Positions 35,656 to 46,700 of a stretch of 64,000 bases of DNA are shown one piece after another. The stretch is from assembly GCA_032622095.1 (NCBI GenBank), contig CP136063.1:86343980-86407979 (forward strand), read 5' to 3'. Source of the stretch: Siphonodentalium dalli (Eukaryota; Mollusca; Scaphopoda; Gadilida; Siphonodentaliidae). How positions within the stretch are numbered: the first letter of the stretch is position 1; each line of letters begins with the position of its first letter. Position numbers and translations under genes: made by a program. The notes beneath the pieces are model-generated. The model made no database searches. It was given only the letters and a program-made list of their open reading frames with translations, and was not told the origin of the DNA.

Positions 35656-36338
35656 TTACCAGTATACATATATATGCGACAAAGATCTGTATACATGCAT
35701 TGCATAACAGGGTATTCTCTCACATGCAAGGTGACTATCCCTAGCCAAATGGTCGTGTCCATTCTCTCTTTTAATAATGAAATCTTCCAAATCGTTTAGA
35801 TACAAGGCGAACAAGAGAGGTGACATATATGCATGGCCTTGTCTACCCCCCCCCCCCCCACCCCGCGACAAGCAAGGGAAGGAATTTGACATGTTATTTG
35901 CCAACTTTAACTTTTGAATTTATGTCTGAGTATAAATTCCGTATAATCCAGAAGATTTTTCCATTTGTATTGGTGGCTAACAATTTATGCCCTAGTCCCT
36001 GTCTCCATATCTTGTAAAAAAAAAATTTCAATATCAATGAAAGCACAATACAAATTCCGTTTCAAACACTGCGTCATTGCGCTCAAAATGTACCAAGTGA
36101 ATATGTTATCAGTAGTTGAATAGCCTTTCCAGTAACCGGATTGACTTTCACATAATAGTTCATTATCTTCAACATATGAAAACAGACGATTTGACAGGAT
36201 CTTCGTTGATATGTTTAAAAATGAACCCAAGTATTTGTACAATGGAATAATCGTCCCTATATCCCATGAATCAGCAACGCAACTTGAGTCAAATAAACAT
36301 CGAGAACTGAAAATTGTGATTGATTCTTCAATAAACAT
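35656..36338 (-). pseudogene. LINE-C relic: reverse transcriptase fragments
   Basis: Two minus-strand stretches match RT of a LINE distinct from A and B. At 36338-35985: WDIGTIIPLYKY, FTKILSNRLFSYVEDNELL, ESQSGYWKGYSTTDNIF and LYCAFIDIE (block A, with the following Lys-Ala-Phe-Asp lost). At about 35850-35780: MSPLLFALYLNDLEDFI, the block after the QG turn, preceded by a G-run insertion. Blocks for the catalytic DD were not found. Heavily decayed and truncated. Confidence 0.75.
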
Positions 36339-36666
36339 TTTTTAAAAGAACTGAAAAGGAAATACGCACTCGAATATGGCCACGACGTGCCCAGCTCGGA
36401 GATGAATCACGGTGTTGGTACTGCATGATCTAGCTATGTTGTCTTATAAACTATTGGGGACAGGACATCATATTATGTACCTCTTCATTCTTTATCTGAA
36501 ATTAATTTGAATAAGAATGGGAATGACGAGAGTAATGATGAGAGTAATGTTTGCACGACACTTCAGTGTGTTAGTAGGGAAGGTGCTTGCCATTTTACTT
36601 AAGTTGAATATTGTTGTATATATTAATTAGTATTGAATTGGAGTAAACAGTCCACGTGGATGTTTA

Positions 36667-37081
36667 GGGTACGTTCATACACTGGCAAGTTTGCACGGTA
36701 TGGTTTTCAGGCATTTTGTCGTAGAAAACGATATGGTGCCATAATATGAACGGAAACAAGCTGTACCCCAGCTAACTATACGTGCGAAATAAAAATATCG
36801 GTAGTTCCACCTGTAGCGATGTTACCGGAATTTGCCTGCAAACAGCATGCAATTATCTCGCAAAAAAATAAATCATACAGGTATTTGAAGGTAAATTACA
36901 GTAGCACCCTTACAAGTGGAACTACATAAGTTTTACTTCTAATGTCGTTAGCTTTGGTAAAGATGCATGTTATGTGCATGTTTCCGTTCATATTCTGCCA
37001 TAATTCTGGCACCATGTGGTTTTCTATGACTAAATACCCGCAAAACATACCGTGCAAACTTGCCAGCGTATGAACGTACCC
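36667..37081. mobile_element. MITE family T (TTA target, GGGTACGTTCATAC ends)
   Basis: 415 bp with inverted ends GGGTACGTTCATACACTGG and direct TTA on each side (36664-36666 and 37082-37084). TTA plus GGG ends match PIF/Harbinger-type insertion. Non-coding. Confidence 0.88.
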
Positions 37082-37427
37082 TTAGTCAACGACCTATATG
37101 CTTTATTCTCTCATCCAAGTTAATACATGTATAACATAAGGATATTGAGATATAGAATTATATAAACAATAGACATATAGAAATATTATACAATAGATAT
37201 GTACATATGGTTTCGGGTCGATGGCATGTTGAAATTCGATGAATATATTCCGAGTTTTATTCTGACATCGCTACTAGCTTATTTTCGTCAGGAGTAATGA
37301 CGGCGCAATCTCGTGTGAAACATTGTTGGTTGGAGTAAACTAATTGATCGCACGCTAATATAAAAGGTTGATGTCTTCAGTCACACACGTGTGTTTAGAT
37401 TTAGTTATATACAAATATTAGGTTACT

Positions 37428-37792
37428 ATGGAGCCCCGGAAGTGACATCCGAATTTTTTTTTTAAGTCGTGGCCACGAGAATAAAGTCCTGGCCACGAGA
37501 ATATGAAGTCGTGGCCACGAGCATGTGAAGTCGTGGCCACGAGAATATGAGGTCGTGGCCACGAGACTACGAAGTCGTGGCCACGAGAATAAGGTCGTGG
37601 CCACGAGAATAAAGTCGTGGCCACGAGAATAATGTCGTGGCCACGATAATATGGTCGTGGCCACGACTTCATATGCTCGTGGCCACGACTTCATATTCTC
37701 GTGGCCACGACTTCATATTCTCGTGGCCACGACATAATTCTCGTGGCCACGACTTTAAAAAAAACATTCGGATGTCACCTCCGGGGCTCCAT
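37428..37792. mobile_element. Foldback element FB1 with GTGGCCAC tandem arms
   Basis: 365 bp flanked by the perfect 8-bp direct repeat AGGTTACT (37420-37427 and 37793-37800). Outer ends are inverted copies of ATGGAGCCCCGG and ACATCCGAA followed by a T or A run. The arms consist of 16-22-bp units of GTCGTGGCCACGAGAAT that switch orientation at about 37650. Each unit contains the self-palindrome GTGGCCAC. The 8-bp duplication suggests a hAT-like or foldback integration. Confidence 0.92.
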
Positions 37793-38205
37793 AGGTTACT
37801 ACATGTAGATCGTCAGTTTTAGTATTTATACCATCGATGATTGCCATATCGCTCACTAGTGACTATCGTATAATTGATTCCGGGAACCATACATATATAC
37901 TAATATACCAACATAGAAACCAAGTATTAATATCATAACGTATGATGACTATTTTCCATTTTCAGTGGATTATAGTCAGGTTTATTACCAACTTCTGATT
38001 CCTAAATCCTCAATTAACAGAAACTATTTTATTTACTTTCTGAACAAATGACAAGATCTTCATTCCCTTTTATCACTCTTGTATTCATCTCGCTCCATTG
38101 TAATGAGATACGAATACGCAATACATGAAGGTGCACTTGAACGCTGAATCATCTGTTGATCAGCAGGTTACCACCTGATCAGCAGATTTCCTGATTTCAG
38201 TTTAA

Positions 38206-38586
38206 CCCTTTCAGTGCCAGGGGTTGAATTTGTTTTGGGTATGCTTAAGCATGCTATAGCGAATGAAAAAAAAATGGATAAAACCTTAGGAGCATGTTAT
38301 AACTCAAAACTATCACCAAGTATTCATAGTAATAATTTTGATGCCCATGAAAAACGTAAGATTCCCTGGCACTAAACCTACAAAATAAGTCTGTTAAATA
38401 ATATAAGAAAAAATTATTAAAATTGTAAAAGAAATGTAAAACATAATAACAAATGATGAAAAATTGTTAGGCCAATGCATTCTCTTATATATGCGAGGCG
38501 ACCTATGGTCGACTCGCATATATAAGAGAATGCATTGGCACAGGGTATATGGGTTGATACAAAAATCGGACCTGGCACTGAAAGGG
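38206..38586. mobile_element. piggyBac-like MITE R1 carrying a foreign palindrome
   Basis: 381 bp, ends CCCTTTCAGTGCCA inverted, flanked by TTAA at 38202-38205 and 38587-38590. The CCC start with TTAA target is the piggyBac signature. The right part carries the 80-bp palindrome typical of family Q (about 38468-38541), which the same-ended element R2 at 63419 lacks. Confidence 0.88.
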
Positions 38587-39058
38587 TTAACCCAATTATA
38601 ACGATGACAGTCGGTCGTGGTTGTGTAAATGACACGTACTATAAGTGTTATATCCACTACAGAAAGGGGACACCTTTTTGACCGCCCGTTCGGCAGTTCA
38701 AAATCCAGTTCAGCAGTACGGCAGATTATCGCGAACGCAGTTGAACTCAATTATAACGAAGTTAGTAGAGTTTAGGTTGTGTAAATGACTTGTAATCGAT
38801 GGCCCATACCCATATATAGGGAGTGAAAACCATTTGACTGACCACCACCCCAGTTCAACAGTACAAAATCCCGTTCAGCACTTCATATGGAGCAGTTCAG
38901 AAGATTCCCTGTACGCAGTTTAACTAAATTATAATGAAGTTATTCGGGTATAGGTTATGCAAATAACTTTTAATCGATGTGACTTAACCAAATACATAGA
39001 GAAAACACCATTAGACCGACCTCCACCCCAGTCCAGCAGTTCAAAATCCTATTCAGGT
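38587..39058. repeat. Three degenerate tandem units of about 130-180 bp
   Basis: Variants of AATTATAACGATGACAG...GGTTGTGTAAATGAC and CCCCAGTTCAACAGTACAAA recur at about 38591, 38748 and 38929. Non-coding. Confidence 0.8.
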
Positions 39059-39607
39059 CATTATTGGGTACCTTTCAAAACTCACTGCTATAGAACAGTA
39101 TGAGAGATGTGCATATATTACTGGGTAAAATGTTTAGATCCTATTGTCAGTGTCTCAAACAAAGTATAGTCATAGTTGCCTCCAATCTAGTGATGAAACA
39201 CGAATATTTCGCTTTTATCACAAAAATGTATGGTGGTATACAATTAACGCAATGTATCAAAACACGAAGGAGTGCCATAGACTATCTTCAATAAATTCTC
39301 AAGTTGACCAAAATTGCCTGCATACTTTATGGCAGTGACTATTTATACCTGGACATTATATTTGGTTGTATTCACCAAGTCCACACATACGCGAAATACT
39401 ACGTGTTCTGCAACCACGTCACCGCGTTTACCTCTTTTCCATAACGTTACACACAGCTGCTGCTCACAAAACCACACATAGCAACATTGCGTGAATGTTC
39501 AACGTTGAAATAACATGTTTGAACGTGGTCACCTGATATGTAGCACTAATATGTGGGTGGTGGTGGTAACATGTAGTAACACATCCGATATATAACGAGC
39601 TGTTTTA

Positions 39608-40092
39608 AAGACCCACTTAATTTTCGAGTCACTGATTATTTTTTTATAGTGCCTTGATATACGGTTTTAATAACAATCTATGCCATTAAATTAGATTAAG
39701 ATACTATAATTCATCACCATTTTGAAACGTCTGTGTCTCAGAAGACGCCCTTAGAAAAAAAGAAAACAGCTGAAATCATATAAAGATTACCACCGTTTTG
39801 GCTCCCATAATGCAACAGAATTCAAACTAAAACATGTATTTTCAATGGAAGGGGAGTGTAACTCTATCTTCAATTTAGAGTTATTCCCCCCTCTATTGAA
39901 AATAATACAATTTGAACTACAATCCAGATGAAAAGAACACACCAGTAACTCAACAAAAACAACATGTTCACAGTTTATTACACCGGATAAGTTAATAATT
40001 CATTGTTTTGGAGCTTCCTCTTTCAAACGTTATTTTAATAAGGCATATATTTTATATATGAGATCTGGGGGTTCGAAAATTAAGTGGGCCTT
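39608..40092. mobile_element. MITE family S, copy 1 (TA target), upstream of MRH gene
   Basis: 485 bp with inverted ends AAGACCCACTTAATTTTCGA / matching AAGGCCCACTTAATTTTC, TA on both sides. It ends about 530 bp upstream of the MRH gene start codon. A second copy, in the opposite orientation, is in intron 4 (51620-52070). Confidence 0.85.
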
Positions 40093-40619
40093 TAAATCGA
40101 AGGAAACTTGAACTTTGTCTGATGCAAGCTCTATGCAGAGTTCATTCCCCTATACGCAGGACTTATCGCTGCCCGCACCTACACGTAATGTGAAGAAATG
40201 TCACATTTATTTATTTGAGACTTTTGTATGTTACAATTCATTCTGTATTATTCTGTTTTCCTTTCTGTATTATTGTTATAATTTTTGTAAAACATACTCT
40301 CCTAGATGGAGGAAATAAAGATATATATATATTCATTAGACTCATTTGACAATTGTCTTGATCAAGCCTGAATGAATTGTGACCGACAAAAGACTTTTAA
40401 TAAAGAAAATACACATGCCGGCAGCGTTCAGACATAGCGTTGCTAGGGGACTGAATTCTGTTTTTCAGCTTGTGTCTGATGTTGCAAACTGAGAATATTC
40501 TAGCACAATAGCACATTCGCATTAGAGTTACTTGCCTGCTCGATGTTTAATTCTATATGCTGGAGTTTGCTCATCACATGACACAATATGCTATCTCTTC
40601 ACCAACATCAACAAACAAG
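40093..40619 (+). promoter_or_regulatory. Probable 5' UTR/promoter region of MRH gene
   Basis: Non-coding interval between MITE S1 and the start codon. It has no clear TATA box close to the ATG; TATATATATATT at about 40321 is too far unless a 5' UTR of about 270 bp exists. Phrases near 40365-40450 recur near 52130-52250 after MITE S2, so some of it is repeat-derived. Confidence 0.3.
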
Positions 40620-40774
40620 ATGGTCGGAGATAGCGCCGCATATATTTGCAAATATTCTCGAATTGCACTTGTGATTGCTTTGTCTGTTATCGTGCCATGG
40701 TGCTCTGTTGAGGCACAAACTCTCACGCCCATATGTGGGTTCCCTCCATTTGACGTGAACAATCTCACCTCCAG
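40620..40774 (+). CDS. MRH gene exon 1: signal peptide and domain start
   Basis: The start ATG at 40620 has a good context (AAGATGG). In-frame ATGs at 40557 and 40578 exist but would add a polar stretch before the signal peptide. It encodes MVGDSAAYIC through the hydrophobic core ALVIALSVIVPW to CGFPPFDVNNLTS. A GTATGT donor at 40775 leaves phase 2. Confidence 0.85.
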
Positions 40775-43700
40775 GTATGTAACGCACCCCGTTTACACGA
40801 GTCGCACGACGCATGAGGCGATTTGTACTTGGTACATATCAATTTTAGGTACACATTTTTGTACCTGGAATATCTTTTTGCCATGCATGTGAACAGATTT
40901 ATATATTCGGGGTATATTTAAAGATGAACCATTTCTTCCGGGACACAATTACAGCAACAACATATTTTCATTTTTTTTTATAAAACCTTATTTCGAGACT
41001 ACAGATAACTTTTTCTGTGAATAAAACGCCCGCAAAACTGATGATTATAGGTATATCATTTATCTACAAGATACAAGACACAAAAATTTATTGCAACACA
41101 CCTCAATGGGCAGTTGCAAGATACTGATGAACATCATATACTTAAATAAGCAATATATAACAAAATTATTATGGCAAATACAGTTCTTATCAACATTCCC
41201 TCAACAATTTCTTCAAGTTTTATTATTCGGCCGTAGGAAGAATTGCCGGACTATGTTGCAAACCTTGTTAATTACTTTAATATTATCATTTCTCATAATC
41301 AGTGCAAATTTATCTGCGTCATTCAAATTATTGAATTCACTCTCTATGATAAAGTTTTTCATTCATGCAAAATATCTGAATCGAAATGGCAATTTGCCTT
41401 GAATGAGAATGCTAACAAGATTATAGAGTTCTCCTTCTTGCTATGCTCCGAAGTAAAGCGCGTGAAGTTATGTTCTAAATATAGCCAGTAAAACTGTCCT
41501 GAAAGTGTGTTTATATCTCACAAGTCGTCTATGAAGCTAGTGTGTTCTGCTGAATTACTATGATACCGATAGGACACACTGGGGCTGTTTTTCTAAAATT
41601 AAAAAATTTTGCAGTGCTTGGCTAATCCGACCAATTTTAAATTTGTTCGAAATGACAATAAGTTGGAATTGTTGAGTGTTAGGTTGGATATTTCCAACAA
41701 TTAGAAAGTATGATTTACCAGTTGAAAAACTACAACCGCAATGGAATTTCTCTGACTGTGAAATATTAAAGCTTCAGAGGTGCAGTTGGATATTCCAAGG
41801 TTGACACCCCCAACTGTTGGAAAGTTCCACCCTTCTGCCAAACTGCTTTAAAGGTACTCAATCCGATTAAGCACCCCTAAATTACTATTTCTTTGGCTTC
41901 GGGGGTAACAAATATCTGATTCGAGTCGAGGAACTCACCCTTCAAAGCTCAGAGTAATCAGATATCGATTTTGAAGTTTGTGATTTTTTGAAATCTGGTC
42001 CAGTTACACGCACTCAAACGGACAAATTACTGACAAATTGCGGGTGTAAGATGGATAACTCTAAAAGCAAGTGGTTACTATTAGCAATAATAACCACTAG
42101 ATTTTAGAGTTATCCATCTTACACCCGCAATTTGTCAGTAATTTGTCCACACTAAGTGCAGGTTGGAACTACACACTATAAAAACAATTTCAACTTCGTT
42201 CTGGTGTGAAAATACCAACTGGTGAGCCGGGTATGAAGTTTTCAACTATTGGATATTTTGACCATGAAAAGTGGATTTGAAACACCCCCTACCCCAATAA
42301 ATACGCATCTCTGTCTTTGGTAATAGTATTTTCACTGTTAACTCTTGTTTGTTTTATCATGCATAGTCCATTATTGTGTGTGAGCTGATTTAGCTATTGC
42401 ATTTCATTGTTGATTGTCGGAGGTTTCCGGTGGAACATACCGGAGCGATTATAATGAAACAATATATTTGATGGCTTGACGAGCCCCAAGTCAAGTAATT
42501 CATTCATAGGAATACCTGTGGCAGACAAATGATGAGGTGGGTATAACACCAAATGCTGTCCGGAATATCAAACTATCAGAACACATTAAACACTTTGGTC
42601 TGACATGTATGGGAGACACCACGTACTCTGTTATTATGGCCATAGCACGGTGGCATTTAACGCGCTCCGCTGTCGGCCCCTTTTGTGTTGCCCCCGTAAA
42701 CCAACGCCATACGCGTCTGCTTCATGTTAACAGTACTATACACGTTCGTTATTTATCGAGATGTGTAATAATATGGGGCACAGAAACACGTGGTCAAACG
42801 GAGGGTCTCGGACAAAATTGCGGATGAAGATGGATAACTCTAAAATCAAGTGGTAATTCGGTCAAATTTCGTGATACTTTAGTGATCATACGGACATATT
42901 TTGTACAACAAAATGTTGATAAATAACAAGTTTTGGGATTGACAGTGGTTAGCATTATTGTGTTGCAATAATCGATTCTGGTAACTAAAGGTAAAGTTTT
43001 TGTCGTTTCGGTGTCAAACGAAAACTTGATAATAATATATATATATTCGCCCTAATTAACCGAAATCCTTAAACCCACTACCAACTAGAAACCGACGTGT
43101 TATTTGGCCAACAACTGACCGACCCTAAAATTGCCGGCATTGATTTCGTACTGTAACGTAATCATGTTTCTCACAGCAGAATGGAATGAAACGTGGAACA
43201 AAGTGACAAACCGCTATCTGAATGGGATTTGGAATATTGTGGAACGGTCGATTTCTAAAATAATAATCCACATGGAGGGTTCGATTCGGTGTGAACTATA
43301 TATGTATGGAGTACTGTTAGGGCCACTTCATAATGCATACATGTCGCTTCTGGTGCGCGCCGAAAGCCCCAGAAGCGGAAAATTTGAGCCATTAATCGCG
43401 CGCCGCAATCTACAGAAGCATATTTTTTCGTTTTCGGCGCTTTCGATCATAGTCAAATGAAAGCTACATAAACGAATTCATGGCTCGAATTTATTCATTT
43501 GTTGCATATTTTCTGTTGAGTATAAAAAGAGAATGTCCCGTAAATGTGCGGATTTAGTGCACAGTACCCCTTTAACATTATTCGGCAATATATAAGTGTT
43601 CGGTATGAAATGTTCTGGAACATTAGTATTCTTGTAACCTACAAGTTACGTTCTCTCCGACAGAATATGGGAGTCGGTTGAGACACGAAGCTGTATCAAC

Positions 43701-46700
43701 CGGACAGGGTTCGGAGAAGGATGTCATTATTATTTCGGCATCTGTCAGCACCTGAATACCATTGGATCCGCGTCATGCGTTAACTCTAGCGTCTGCGAAC
43801 AAGGCACATCGAAACAACTTCCAGCGTACAGTCTGGGAAAGTACGACGCGAATCCATTCAACCACTCAGGTACGTCTAGTTGGTCTATTCAATAAATACA
43901 ATCCGATTATCGACTTCCAAGAAATTCAAGGGACTCGATGCCTTCGAACTGAGTCCAAGTAAAATAACACAAAAGTCTGTAAAATCATCATTATCAAGTA
44001 GAACATGAAAACATAGATATCTTTGAAATTGTTTTCTAATTTTTATTGTCAATAATCCTCCAATAACGAGATATCGTGTGTTGAATCTATAATTATTATG
44101 TAAACGCCATTTATTGACTACGCATACTTAAAATGTTCCGTAACACACAGCTTTTCAACTTAATATTTGAATCAGTGTTTGAATCACAATATTACTGTCT
44201 TTGGTGATGATTGTTGACAATACTATAACAGTTTGTGTTTTACTGAACAAGGATGTCAACTTGCCTCGTTATTAGGCAATAATTAATAATGGCGATAATA
44301 ACAAAAACTTCCCAATGTTTGAAAATTCAAACATGACACCTCCTGACAATTGAAATAATATCCAATTGATGGCCATTTATAACCTAAAGTATGACCAAAG
44401 GTAGAAAAAATGTGCTCATGTTGGCCTATATAAAAACAACAATTTCTCCTCCAATTACTGGTTGAAAAAATCGAACAATGAGAATAATTTCAACTTATAT
44501 TCGGTGTAACATTTCCAAATACATTGAATTAATGTTGTGTCGGGCATAAAACTTTGAACTGTTGAAACTTTTGGCAAAAGTTGATGGGAGTGAGAATAAG
44601 CATGGCAATAGACAATAACGCCCACTGATGTGAACATTGGGGATTTTCGATGAATTTGTTATAATTGTTGGCACCTCTTGGATTTGGCGGACTCTTTCTC
44701 GAATTAGATCTAATGGTACTTGGCCTCAGTTTCCTCAACTCACAAGTGTAAGCATGGATGGAGTTGTCGTGAGAATAACGACCAATGCTATGAAAATTAA
44801 TCAACGATTATTCAATTTCTGGTCGCCATTTTGTTCGCCATCTTGGATTTGGGTGAATAAATCCTGGACTGAAATATAAGAGGAATCATACCTTTGGTAT
44901 CTCCGATATAGAGTATCTCCAACGAGTTATGTTGGGATATAAGATTTTATGAAACTAGTTTGATCAATTTTATTCACAACGAGTCGTAGACGAGTTGTGA
45001 ATCAAATTTATCAAACGAGTTTCATGAAATCTTATATCCCAACATAACTCGTTGTATATCACGTGAAAAAAGTAGAGCTTTCTGCCTTTTTAACAAATCA
45101 AAACCCTTAACAGAAGCTTAAAAATGCACACATTTACATTGTTGGCTGAGACGCTTCACAACCGTATACGACAATATTGCGCTCTCGAGCTGCCTACTCC
45201 CCTAATTTGCCTCTTTATTTTGTGTCTATTTTCGTTAGTGCAACGAAGTTGGACAAGAATATAACTTCAATGAACAAAGCAATCATTTTGCACGGTCTGG
45301 TGTTGTTGTCGTGTGCAGCTTTACGAAATAATATTAATCCGCCTGATTCAATGTAAAGTCAATTTGTTGACGCGATGCCAAGTTCGCGGGAAGGACGCGC
45401 CTATGGGCCACTAATGAGAGATAAGGAAATATGTAATGGCCTTTTAATGATATAATGGGGGTTGATATACATACATAATTACATACACATAGATGTCGAA
45501 ACAATAACACCAATTGTTTCGAAACATACATTACGCGACTAGCGTCGATCCCTCTTTGCCAAGATTAAACCGGCATTTTGGAAAAAAATGTGATATCGGG
45601 CAAAACTATCCGACCAAGAATGCATATTATAATTGTCTTTTATTGTGTGCATAGATGACTGTTTGGTAAATATATAAAATCACGCCAATATATCCATGTT
45701 TTCCCATGGAGACAAACGAAAAGTGTTGATATATAGGAGATATAGCACAGTAGCAATGTTATATTTTATGCCTCCGAAACATGCCGAGCATTGCTCTTTG
45801 AACATGCTTGGGGCTATACAACACACCAGGCGCCTATTTTTAGAAGCAAATTTAATTTTTGAGACAGTGCAAAAAAAAATTGGGATTGGGTGGGATTCGA
45901 ACCCCGGCCCATGACGGCGAGCGCGCATAAAATATAACATTGCTACTGTGCTATATCTCCTATATATATATACTATATAGAGACCTTAAAACGTGCATAT
46001 AGTGTCCTAAGTGCGACGTCAGAATACAGCGGCCATTCGAGCTTCATTTTTTGGGGTCGCTTCGGTGGCCGTGTGGTATTAACGTCGGACTTTGAGTCGC
46101 AAGGCGCGCTCGATGTCATGGGCCGGGGTTCGAAATCAACCCAATCCCCCCAAAAAAATTCGCACTGTCTCAAAAATTAAATTTGCTTCGAAAAGTGTTG
46201 AATTTTTAGAATTGTTTTCACATTTCGGCAGCCATCTTGGCCGCAACGTTATTTAGCTAATTTTAAAGGGTTGTACATTATCACAACGAATCAAATGAAG
46301 ATCAAGACCGCGTGTGCTATTATCTTTTCTGTAATCACGATCAAAGAGAACTGGGGTGCATGCCAAACAAAATGACTGCCATGGTGGATGCCATCTTGTG
46401 TGGAGTCAAATCAAGTGAACTGTATTCAGGGACGCGGCTAGAGGGTTTCTGTCGAAGGGGGATTCCAACTTGTAATTTCCAATCACAACCTCACACGACC
46501 TTGAACTCGACCCAATATAAATATATTTCATTTGCATGCACCCACCCCCTTCCAACAGTTGGAAAGTTTGAGGTACCAGTTAGAATGTCCAACCCAACGG
46601 CGGGGAGGGACGAGGCTGCACCTGTTTTGGGGAGTTACGTCTGGTTCAAGGGGGTGCAGTTGAAGATTTTAATGTGGACCTCCTCCCCAACGGAGGCCCG

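Noticed and set aside
37440-37780. CRISPR-like array of short regular repeats
   Set aside because: Units are contiguous, palindromic and inverted in the middle of an element with target duplication; there are no unique spacers and the DNA is eukaryotic.
37401-37822. Overlapping open frames encoding repeats of SWPR/SRGHDF
   Set aside because: They are translations of the GTGGCCAC tandem units of the foldback element; open in several frames because the unit lacks stops.
41091-41491. Two overlapping frames of 82 and 103 codons in intron 1
   Set aside because: Considered as a LINE C-terminus, but neither shows a recognisable block and the composition is AT-driven.
42537-43460. Open frames tested as extra MRH exons
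   Set aside because: No MRH motifs and no splice sites in the phase needed; exon 1 joins 43664 perfectly.
46053-46140. Functional tRNA gene
   Set aside because: A and B boxes are present, but the acceptor stem and T arm do not pair properly and the same tail follows another copy, so it is a SINE.
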